From Trichoplax sp. H2 (Eukaryota; Placozoa; Uniplacotomia; Trichoplacea), in assembly GCA_003344405.1 (NCBI GenBank), contig NOWV01000182.1, forward strand, positions 62,001 to 126,000: DNA of 64,000 bases. The letters are read 5' to 3'. How positions within the stretch are numbered: position 1 is the stretch's first letter; every line of letters starts with the position of its first letter. Shown piece by piece: positions 27,601 to 38,269 of this stretch. A program made the position numbers and the translations under genes. The notes beneath the pieces are model-generated. The model was not told the origin of the DNA. It did no database searches and worked only from the letters and a program-made list of their open reading frames with translations.

Positions 27601-29485
27601 AGTCTTGATCAACTAAATATAACTATTCAACAAGGGAAGGTAGACTGTTTATTCAACAAACCGATACAGGTAATAACTCCGCCACGATGCGGTAATGGCC
27701 TACAAGAAAATGGGGAAGAATGTGATTGTGGCTCTTTGCAAGAATGCGCTAATTCTTGTTGTAATGCAACAACTTGTAAATTATATGATGGGGTTCAATG
27801 CCAATCTGGGCCATGCTGCAATCAATGCCATTTTAAAGCTTTTGGTGAATTATGTCGTCAATCTATCAACCAATGTGACTTGCCAGAATATTGTAATGGC
27901 CAATCTGCAGCCTGTCCAGCTGATGTTGTAAAGCAATCTACTACACCTTGTGACAACAGTTCCGGGTATTGTTATCGTGGTAGTTGCTTAACAATTAATC
28001 GCCAATGCAAGACATTATGGGGATCAACTAGCTATCCAGCTCTACCTATATGCTGGAATACATTAAATATTAGAGGTGATAATTACGGATTTTGCAAGCA
28101 AAATGGTAATGATTACAAGCCATGTAATCCAACTGATGTCTATTGCGGTGCTTTACAATGCAATTCGTCAGCTGATAATCCTGTTATAGATAGATCCCAT
28201 AAAACAGCGAAAATTTATTTTCCAAAAGTAATCAGAATTTGCAATTTGATATTTGCATTTAAGTAATTGTGCAGCAGCTTTAAGATTACTTTTTTTGCAG
28301 TTTCACTTTAATAATAGAAATGCAACAAATAGGCTAATGTAAATTTTAAATTGAAGCAGCCAAACACTGATATTATCTCATTTATTTTATAGAATGGCCA
28401 AAATATAGAATGCAAAAGTGTGACGATAAATGATGCAAACAGTATAAATATGTTAAATCATGTAGCTAACGGGACCAAATGCGGACATGATAAAATCTGC
28501 ATTAATCATCAATGCCTTGATATTAATAAGTTAACGGATATAATTCAGTGTTTACCAAGCAATTGCTCTGGACATGGGGTAAGTTTAACTAGCAATCTTT
28601 CATGCGTTGATATTATTATTAATGAAATGTTGAGATCTTAATTATGATTTCTTGATTTAGGTCTGTAATAGCAAAGGTCACTGCCATTGTGATGCAGGCT
28701 ATCGGCCACCGAATTGTCTTCAACCTGGTCACGGAGGAAGTATTGATAGCCATGGTCACGCAGTAATTCTTAATATCACAGCAAATATTTCAGTTAATGT
28801 TACTAGTGGTTTATGGGAAAGTACCATAAAAACAACTAAAACTTCTGGATCGCGATCTTTTGATACTTCAACAACATTGACTGAATTATCCTCAGAACTA
28901 GAAATTTCTGCTTCGTTTACAAAAGGAGCTCCATCAAGTAATAATGAAGTATTGATGCTACTTGTAACGACAACAACGGCAAAACTATTTCAGCCTGGTA
29001 ATAGTGATCTTTCATATATTGACACTAGTAAAACTAATTCAGCCTTACTTGGCCAAGATAACTCAGTTATGACAAGGCTATATTCTAGTAATCTCGTATT
29101 AAATTCCACTACGGAAAAGATTGCAGCAACAACAACCGATCCATTTCCAACGTTAGGTAATAACCAATCAGTGACGAATTCAGCATCAAATACTCCTTTA
29201 ACTAACAATAAAACGACCTTAATAACCATCCTACTAACAGCATCTGCCGCTGCTGCTATTATTGTAATATCTATAATTGGTTATTTGAAGAGGCGTCGAT
29301 GGTGCAAGAAAGCTATTACAGAAGATGAAGTTAGGAAATCTGAAATAGAGGATGATAGAAAGACCGACAAAGCAAGCAGCCTCAGGATCACAAACGGATC
29401 AGGAATACCTACAAAGCTGATTATCCAAATCAATCCGATCGCTACAGCCAGTTCAAAACAGGAAGCAGCAGTTAGCGACACGTAG
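24644..29485 (+). CDS. ADAM-family membrane metalloprotease, complete
   Basis: Six exons: 24644-25102, 26088-26462, 26571-26787, 27368-28227, 28393-28578 and 28661-29485; phases 0, 0, 1, 0, 0; 973 aa. Domains in order are a signal peptide, a prodomain with CYYHG and SSCHGLQG, and a furin-type WRRRR site just before the protease domain (YIELVIVND). The active zinc site HELGHNLGMRHD has His383 at 27463, with Met-turn CIMSS. A full disintegrin domain (CGNGLQENGEECDCGS ... CDLPEYCNG), a cysteine-rich domain and an EGF-like module across the exon 5/6 junction (CLPSNCSGHG-VCNSKGHCHC) follow. A Ser/Thr stalk leads to a membrane helix near residues 887-911, a KRRRW stop-transfer and a tail of about 60 residues. 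The catalytic residues are intact, so it should be an active sheddase. The exon 4 end could instead be at 28182, also phase 0. Exon 3 is 217 nt, exactly as in the upstream paralogue. Confidence 0.95.
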
Positions 29486-29569
29486 GGTAATAACTAAAAA
29501 GGCTCGTTACGATTGTCTATGCGTGGCTGGGCTCGCGAGAATTGTCTTAAAAGCAGACTCTAGTGGTTT

Positions 29570-29575
29570 AATAAA
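29570..29575 (+). terminator. Polyadenylation signal of the membrane ADAM gene
   Basis: AATAAA lies 85 bp after the stop codon, the usual distance for a short 3' UTR. Confidence 0.5.
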
Positions 29576-30230
29576 CTTTAGCTAATCCGGTATATTTAAA
29601 TTAGTAATCCTTATCTTGAATCTGCTAAATATACCAACACAATGTGTAAAATCGTTTTTTTATCAATGTAAAAATGTGTTAAAGGATCTTAAGCACTACA
29701 CAAATATTAAACTATTTATGAATCGTTATCCAACAAATGATTTTAAAATTTATTTATAGACTGATTTCAGAGACTGAAGAAGATCATTATCAGTCAACGT
29801 GTACATTTTTATATCTAATAGATTATTAATATTTAATCACCTACTACAGCAGGCGATTCTTTCCAATATCAATCAAAGAAAGTACTGTATACATTACAAA
29901 ATGTTTCTTATCAGCTACATGTAAAATTTAAGATTATGACTTATTACTGATAATAAATCAATTTTGGAGATCATTTTTATCGTTTCAACGAATACCACTG
30001 GCAGTCAGAATATTCTGGTAAACTGGTTCGCACTTTTATATACAATAAAAGTAAGCAAAGCAACGCTACTGGCTGCCTTCATCCAAGGTAACGCTAATAT
30101 TACCTTGAGACTCTCCATGATCAGTATCTTGAGATGCTTTAAAGGACCAAATCTGGCAGTAAATACATAGCGGTTTATCAATCGTGTTACCATAATGTAG
30201 TGCATATATAATCAATTAAATGTAAACAAA
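29576..30230. other. Intergenic region between convergent genes
   Basis: The ADAM gene (plus) and WDHD1 (minus) converge here. Two overlapping 66-68 codon frames on opposite strands (29964-30205) show no homology or splice support. Confidence 0.5.
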
Positions 30231-33200
30231 TTAATTTTCTGCAGAATGAAAAATGTAATCGTGGCTATAAAACATAAGTTCTACCATTAACGTTTTCATC
30301 TGCATTACCGTTTTCTCATCTGCGGTCATTTGACGCCATTTTTTCGTTGCCAGACTGATAATTTCTCGATGTGCCGCAGTAGGATTTTCTTTTTCTAAAT
30401 GCGATCGGATTGAATCGAACCAAAGTGTGAACGATGAGACCCTAAAAAGAAATTGTTTATTCAGATTATGTTGTAGGATAATGTAATCGTCACTTTTTTT
30501 TCCGACTGACTTGGTCTTTTTTTCCTTCACTTCCGGTTTTTCTTCGGCTTTTCGAGTCTCTTTAAGGGTGTCAAATAACTTCGCTTGGCGCTATAAAGTA
30601 TGCGTGATGCAAAAGTTAAACAGTTACTTAGTTATTCTCACTTAGTCGTAAATAGTGATGGCAGTGTCAAATCATACCTGAACTTTAACTTTTTTCATAT
30701 TTTCTCGCTTTTGTTCTAAAACGTTAATAACTAATGTTAATGGCACGAACGTGAACAGATTTCATGATAATAATTGTAACTGAGTACCTGCAGGATTTCC
30801 AGGATAACCTCTTCGTTTAGGAGTAATGTCACTATTCGTAAGATTATCGAAATAGCTCATACCCCTTAATCGTGACGTCTTACTGGGGCTCTCAGATACC
30901 TGTCAATCAAATTTGTAAATTAAAATCTTCTTTCTAAAACTTAAGTATCTATATCGAGTGTCGAATTGCTCATACTTTGAAAGGATTAGAGGCTTCAACA
31001 ACAGGCATGAGACGATCTGCTATGTTAAATATAATAAATCTACTTAAATCTAGGTGTATATGTAGTACTATACATGACCCAACTATAACTTCTAAAGCTG
31101 TACTTACCCTTGCCGTCAAGTGAATCAGCATTACTTAAAAATGAACTATTCTTTACTTGTTCATCTTCGAACCTATAGTATATGTTTACAAATTGCGAAT
31201 AACATTATAAAAAAGTAATGTCCGAAATATTACGAAAATGGACTAAAAAAATTTTGGATATGATAACTAACTCATTTTCAGCGGTTCTGGAATTCTTCTT
31301 ATGCGATACGATGCCACTCCCGTTATCTGTTTGTAATTCTTCATTTCGTTTTGTTAGAGGACTAGCATATTCCCTTGAAAGAGCAGATAAATCGCTAAAA
31401 AACTTTCGCCGCGGAGGTTCCAGGAAATTACCGCCTCCCTCCTCCTCTTCCTCTTCATCTTCTTCAATTTCTAGATTATCACCTAATTCCATTCTTCGCT
31501 GATAAATATCTTCCAATTTTTGAGATAACGCCATTCGCCTATTACGCGCAGCATATTTAATAGCTAAGCTAATCTGTAAAAGAAATAATAGTTGCTATTT
31601 CCCAATATACATTTGAATTCCAATAAAAGTACATATACATACGGTATGTTCATCAGATAATAGTTCACATAATTCCGCTGCACGAAATTCACGATCAGAC
31701 TTACATGCCAACTGAAATCAATATTGATATGAGTATATTATTGACATGGATATTTTAAGAGAAACTGTTGTATTCTCATGTCAATAAGTAAAAACAATAA
31801 AATGCTACTATGTAATTCATAGTATTCACCGCAAATAGTTTCATAATAGTAGCGTTTTGTTCCTTCACGTTGTTTCCATCATGGAGCTTCATAAATTTAG
31901 CATTGTTATTCCAAAGATATCTTTCCTATTAACATGCATTGTCCAGTTACGTTTCATCAAGTTTAATTATATTTAGAACTATTAAGTAAGCCCAACCTCA
32001 AGGGAGCTTTTGTCGGTATTTATCTCGCATAAGGGAATTTGAAGTGGTAATACGGTCGCCACGGGACGTGGTACAGTAGAAGGATAAGCGGACGCTTTAC
32101 ATAAAATACAGCGCAGCTGGCGTGAGTTGCCATTTAGCCCAATTGCCCAATAAGTATCTGATTTGTTTTTCGACTGATAAAAGCATTTCATGTATTAATT
32201 TTAAGACGACATATATAGTTAATATCAAAAAAGTAGCAATGAGAGGATTGCTGAGTCATTATGCTAGCATACCAGCTGTCTGGCATTTAGCACAGGAATC
32301 CAACTATAACCATACGATTTTTGTAATACTCTCACTATTCCAGCAGTATCGTAAGTGACGGGTACGCCTTCATCACTGAAACTATACGTTCACGTAAAGA
32401 TTAGAATTATACAATGATAAATAATAGCCGCCAGCTTTTCATTGCAATACACAATACAATTACTATTACCCTAGCCATGATAGCTTTGATCCAGGTGTGA
32501 TAGGTAAAGCAGGTTCTAAATATTTATAAATGGAACGACCTTTCTTAGCATCAATGATCTTAACATTAAATCGCTGATTATTGTCGAAAGGTACTCCAGC
32601 ATGATACACCACCATAATGATATCATCATGTCCTGACATGGCTACAACAGGGCCTGCCAAAGTAAATATTCCTAATTGTATTCCTGATATCGAATATATT
32701 CTAACGTTAAAATTGTCAGTGGCTGCAGCTACCCAGGTTTTACCAGCAGCAATGGCCTACAACATAATTAGGTTAAATACACGTAAGTACACCGATAGTA
32801 AGAAACTAAAAGTAATGCATCAAGATACCTTAATAATCTCTTTTTCTGGCATGGTAGTTGACCATTCTTTGGAGTTATCCCAGGTAGAGAAATGTAAACA
32901 AACTAAAGTACTAGTAGTAAGGATTACAAATTAAAAGATAAAATTAGTACTTCTAGTATAACTACTCGATCATTACCTATCGAAATAAACCATTGAAATT
33001 ATATTGTATTGTAGTGATCTAGCTTGAATAGTGGCAAAGTAAATGAAATGTTGGTGCTAATGCTAACTGTATTACCTAGCCATACTATCATTTCCTTCAG
33101 AAGCAAGAAGAAGAGATTGCGATGATAAAGCTGCCAAGCTATGATTTAGATGATTAGCAATATGTAATGCATGATGCGTAGTGACATCATGAAATTCTAC

Positions 33201-36200
33201 ATCAATTGACGATAGATCATCTTCTGTGTGATGATGCACAACACCAACAGAGTTCCACATCTAAGTGAAAGCGAACATAATTAGATTATATCGTCACTTC
33301 ATGCACGTTATGAATTTTAGTATCCAACCATAATTCGATGATTCAGGTATTTTGGTGTTGAACCAGGCTGAAATTCCCGTTGTAGTGTGATGGCAACGGG
33401 TTTAGGCTGCCTCCGTACGGTCTATGGCCCGTGTCGTAATAACATACATTAAAATGGATCATAAAGCCGGAGCGTTAGTACATAAATATAAAATGCCATT
33501 TTAAAGTTATATTTGACAACTTTATTCCTAACCACTTTGTCATCTTCAACAATAAATCTATCAAGGTTGTTGTCTATTCCGGACGATAGACCTAAAAAGT
33601 CAGAGCTAATTATTTCATATTGCCAGCCTTGTCTTTAATGAAATAACTGCAACCTCAAAAAAAAGATTGTGTGTTACTTTTCTCATACTTATATTGTCAT
33701 CTTCTTCCTCTGCGCTGTCGATAACAAAATTGCTACGTTTACACCTCTTTTGCTGGTCCAATACCATTTCATCGTCCAATGAATCGATATCCTTTAGATC
33801 AATTCCATTGTTTACATCATCATCTGCATCCTTTTTCAAAGTCTGATGTATTTTCTGAAGACAGCAGACAGGTAGAATTTAATGAAATATATTTTTAACT
33901 GAAAATTATCCTACAATGTAATATACCCTTTTTTCACTAGATTTCTTTAATAAATCTTCTGGAATAATATTGCTACAGATGCCTAATTGACCCTATCAAG
34001 ATAAAGACGGATAATTCTTTAATCAAAAGTATACACTGATTTAAAGGTATATGAAACTTCTTCCTTACCTCGATATCAGTATAGGCAATTTCGTTAGCAG
34101 ACGGGTGCCAAGACAGACCAGTAATTTTTAGGTTTTTATCGTGCGTTACCCTATCGGTACAGTGTTTTGGAACGAGTACAGAAATAGAATTTAGCGCAAA
34201 CTTTATACGGGAGAAAAGAACGATAGTTAAAAATAGAAGTATTTTAATAACATACTTATCAATTACTTCTTCCCTGGATACATTCCAAATAATTATGACT
34301 CCATCATCTCCAGCGGAAGCCAAATATTTACCATTGGGAGACCATACCAAAGTACTTATGATCTATACAAATTGAGGTTAAATTTAATATATTGCACATA
34401 TCTTCCTAGCGGTAACTATCTCTATTACATACGTTTTCATGACCATTTTCACTCAAATTTCCAATTTTTTTCCAGGAAGAACGCTTATATAGCTGTATAT
34501 TCAATGTACAAATATCGCTTAAATTGCGCTATGACTGGTAGCAACAACATATCAGTTTATCAATACTAACCTCAATAGCACAGTCTATGGGTATTGCTAA
34601 TAATTCTCCACTCTTAGGTTGCCAGGCTAAACGACAAAACGATTTAGTGGCCGAAACATCATTGCATTTAGGCAAAATGGATAGCGAATGACTGCAATCC
34701 TGTATTTGTTAAGGCAATAGTAAGATTGTGTTAATTTGTCCATCAATTGCTTCCCAAGTGTCGGATGCATTGTTGTACTATTTATGATTTTATTATCCTA
34801 ATAATGCAAACATTGTCGAAATTGCATCTTACATAAGTTTTCATATCCCAAATTTTCACTGTTCCGTCGCAACTTGACGATACCTAGGTGATGTATTGAA
34901 ATTGAACCAAGTCACTAACAGAAACACAGTTTTGAGAATTTACGCTGCATGTACGGTAATCATTTTACCAAATAACTGTCAGTTGGATCGAATGCTACGG
35001 TGAGTATAGGAGCTTCGTGACCAGTTAAAGTATGATTGTTATAGTTATTAACAGAGACAACTTTAATTTCGAAATCCCTTAATAAATAATTATAAGATAT
35101 ATATCAGACATTTTATCAGCAACAGTTAAGTCAAGTTAAAAATATATATATATATTGAACGCCACTACATGACGGAACAACTGTGACATGACTACTTTAT
35201 TCAATGTATTTTAAATCTGGAAATCCATTCATTTCGTCTATAATATTCTTTATCCCATGCATATGTTAACAAATGCTATCCAATTTATAAGTCACTATTA
35301 ACATCAGCTTACTCAGCTCCGGCAGCAACTTTATCTCCATGTTGATTAAAAGTGACATGAGAAACTTGCGCTGTAAATCGTGTTACGATTCCATCAGGGG
35401 TACCCTAAGGAAACATAATACCATTGTCAATGACGAAGCATTGCTTGAAGCCTATGAGCGACAGCAAGAGCACAATCCATACGCACAAAGACGATTGTAG
35501 GCGCACAGCAGTACACTTTATCAAGAAAAGTGTTTGCGACAATTTACCGTTGGAAAAGAATACATCCACACAGAATTACTTTCACCAACAGCGACAAGGA
35601 AATTATTCTGAAATGATTTGATATCAGGATGAGAAAAGATTGATCTTGAGCATATCCGTCTGAGTATTAGAAATACTACTGCAGCTGTCTTACGAAGTCG
35701 TTTAAATTACTTTCTACACGTGATAACTATTAGTCAAACATATATATTAGACGCTGTAGGCAATGCCGTTTGAACTAAGAGCAATTCAATTACAAATGGC
35801 ATCATGAATGATTTGCTTCTGTTATCAAAGTCTCTAACTTCCATTTACACCGTTGTATTTGAGATAGAAGCATTGCTAACGATGCATACGATCGAGTACA
35901 AAATATAGTCACTGAATTATTTCATAATTAAAAAATTCATAGTGAGTAATTGCCATTTATAATACCTTAACAGCAATACTGTTTACTGGATGCTTGACTC
36001 CAACTGAAACTGGATCATCATCGTCGTGACCATGGTAAATTCTAACATCGCCATCACTACCTGCTGTTGCTAAATGCCTATAGCAAGAAATACAGTCCAT
36101 CAAGCCGTATGTTTCATTTTAATTATTGAATGCTAAAGACTACTTTTTGCTCTATCCATTCGTCTCCTGACCAAACAAAATCACTGTGACATCCTTTAAT

Positions 36201-36403
36201 TTTTATTAACACTATTGCATAGGTGATCGTTTCTTATTTTACTCCGAGTGCTACATCAGTGTAGGAGACCATACGTACACGTTACGTTGAAAGCTACTCT
36301 ATCAACGAAGCATTAGGCTGACTTACTCTCCATTAGAACTATAGCAAACATCGGTATGGCCTTCGCTGTGAGCAAATCTCATACATTCCTTGACTATAAC
36401 CAT
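30231..36403 (-). CDS. WDHD1: WDHD1 / AND-1 / Ctf4 replisome adaptor
   Basis: A long multi-exon gene. The Met is at 36403 and the start reads MVIVKECMRFAHSEGHTDVC, matching the RYGHTEGHTEVC start of animal WDHD1. Verified exons include 36327-36403, 35966-36077, 35548-35607, 35313-35404, 34969-35077, 34833-34883 and 34571-34699, all phase-consistent. They encode WD40 blades such as ATAGSDGDVRIY, SSCDGTVKIWDMKT and VWSPNGKYLASAGDDGVII. An acidic linker (33615-33839) follows. The central SepB-type beta-propeller includes IDVEFHDVTTHHALHIANHL (33072-33260), SWLG-type strands (32466-32660) and RQLRCILCKAS...PSTVPRPV (31982-32191). A helical bundle exon (31205-31534) has a Glu-rich stretch. The C-terminal HMG box, at about 30300-30440, has FTLWFDSIRSHLEKENP and KKWRQMTADEK. 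In other eukaryotes the protein bridges the CMG helicase and DNA polymerase alpha at replication forks. The exact C-terminus after the HMG box is uncertain. Confidence 0.97.
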
Positions 36404-38269
36404 TTCTATTGAAAAATTGAACAAGAAGGATAAAAATCTCTTTTAGTGATGAGTATCCATATCCATACGAGCTTTTTGCACAAGAAGATCACTCACGAAC
36501 ATGCATGAATGATATCCTATCTTTGATGGACAATGTCCGTTACGACATGATAGCAAAGCAACCTCAAAGCCTAAAATATGCAATTCTACTATCAAGCCTA
36601 TCTATCTAGCACCTATTATTATTCCATACCTTAGCTCTCTCTGAATATGAACAACAGTAATGAATGATTCCTTGGTTGAGAAAAGTTGAGATCAACTTGA
36701 TGGATTCTGATGTCTGTAGGGCAAGAGTCAATGCTGTCAGGGATTTCTTGCTTTGACAGTCTCTCTCTCCAATCAATTGGTGAATGTCCTCCAACAACAG
36801 TAATGGTGGTTTTAATGACTGCAATGGATTTTAAACCAGTATTTCATGCAATAGTAGAAGGGATAGCTGCAATGTTCATCTATTTGTAGCCAAGAAATGA
36901 TTTGATTGGATCGCTAAAGAGAGCTGCTCCAGCGACAGCATTCATTCTTTATTATTTTGATGGATTGGATTTCGCGCCAAGTTGAATGTACCGTGTACAG
37001 TACACGTAGTACAGTACTGTACAATATATACTGTACAAGTGTACTGTACTGTAGATGTCCATTGTCCAGGACGGTAGACTGTCAAGGGCCGATTCTGTGT
37101 AGCTCAGAACTGTACTCTACAGTACGTCTGGTAGACTCCACTGGTGTCGTTTCGGTAGCATTGCTATTTTCGCAACTAACTTCGTTCTCAGTGAAAATAC
37201 ACTTCGCATCATTTTGGACTTGCCTTAATTGCTTACTGTAATTACTGTACTGTAAGTCACGGTAGTGACAGTGTTGGCAAGGGTAATGCTCTGTGACTTT
37301 TTCTATATTCTATACAACATTACAATCCATTGACAGTATGAGTCTGAATTGGATATTGAGATAGACATGATGCATTAAGATGAAAGCCAGAGTACAGTTA
37401 CGCAAAGCATGCTGAAATACTATACTGTATGGCTTGATTTGCCTGTGCATCTCATAGTGCTGTACAGTTCGTGTCGAGTTGAAGCGTCAACCACTTTGTA
37501 AAGCGAGACTACGGTACAGTGTACAGTGTACAGTACGTAGAACAAACTACAGTACAGTACTGTACAGTACACTGAGTACAGTACATTAGAAAAGGTGTAC
37601 AGTACAGTACTGTACTGTACTGTACTGTACTGTAGTGTTTGATTTGCCTGTGCATCTCATAGTGCTGTAGTTCGTGTCGAGTTACAGGCACTTTGTAAAG
37701 CAAGACTACAGTACAGTGTACAGTACCGCGTTCCACCGTACTATACTGTACTGTAGAACAAACGACACTAGAAATGATGTACAGTACTGTAGTGTTTGAT
37801 TTGCCTGTCTATCTCATAGTGCTGTAGTTGTAGTTCGTGTCGTGTTGAAGCCTCAACCACCTTGTAAAGCAAGACTACAGTACAGTGTACAGTGTACAGT
37901 ACCGCGTTCCACCGTACTGTACTGTACAACCAGCGACCCTACAAATGGTGTCGTTGGTTCAAGTATTTTCCCGCCAACATGCGCTGGAAATGTGATCGTA
38001 GTGTACAGTGTACAGTACGATCACTGCTACCAGCATACTGTAGCAGTCTGATGCTATGGGTACAGGAGGTCCAGTACAGTACAGTAGACTACAGTACAAC
38101 TCAGGATAACTACAGTCCAGTGGTGCACTGTAGCGAGGAGACTGTACCTCCTGCAGGAACAATGACAAGGGAATCCACTATTGCTGGAGGAGAGAAATGA
38201 TCCAATCTTTTGTCCGCCTTGGCTCTAATTTCTGAATGAAAACGACTTGCATCGGATGCAGTTTCCACC
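36404..38269. promoter_or_regulatory. Shared intergenic region between divergent WDHD1 and RAD51AP1
   Basis: The start codons of WDHD1 (minus, 36403) and RAD51AP1 (plus, 38270) face away from each other across 1,866 bp with no supported gene between. Both promoters must lie here or in 5' introns. Much of the interval is filled with the palindromic repeat described separately. No TATA box or named factor site could be assigned with confidence. Confidence 0.5.
36990..38110. repeat. Palindrome-rich GTACAGTACTGTAC repeat region
   Basis: The self-complementary word TACAGTACTGTA and variants (ACAGTGTACAGTAC, TACTGTACTGTAC) occur dozens of times, in runs of up to about 30 bp near 37595-37635. Within it a larger unit recurs three times head-to-tail, starting near 37433, 37637 and 37794. 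Each copy has TTTGATTTGCCTGT, CATAGTGCTGTA, a TTGTAAAGC(A/G)AGACTAC phrase, then a palindrome cluster. Short open frames here (for example 36957-37241, 37509-37736, 37892-38200) are Tyr/Cys/Val-rich translations of the repeat and are not genes. Confidence 0.85.

Noticed and set aside
33973-34569. Plus- and minus-strand frames running through WDHD1 introns (for example 34372-34569)
   Set aside because: The plus-strand frame is antisense to WDHD1 exons. The 125-codon minus frame is a WD40 exon read through an intron.
37509-38200. Several Tyr/Cys/Val-rich frames on both strands
   Set aside because: Translations of the TACAGTACTGTA repeat, which has few stops in some registers. Not protein-coding.
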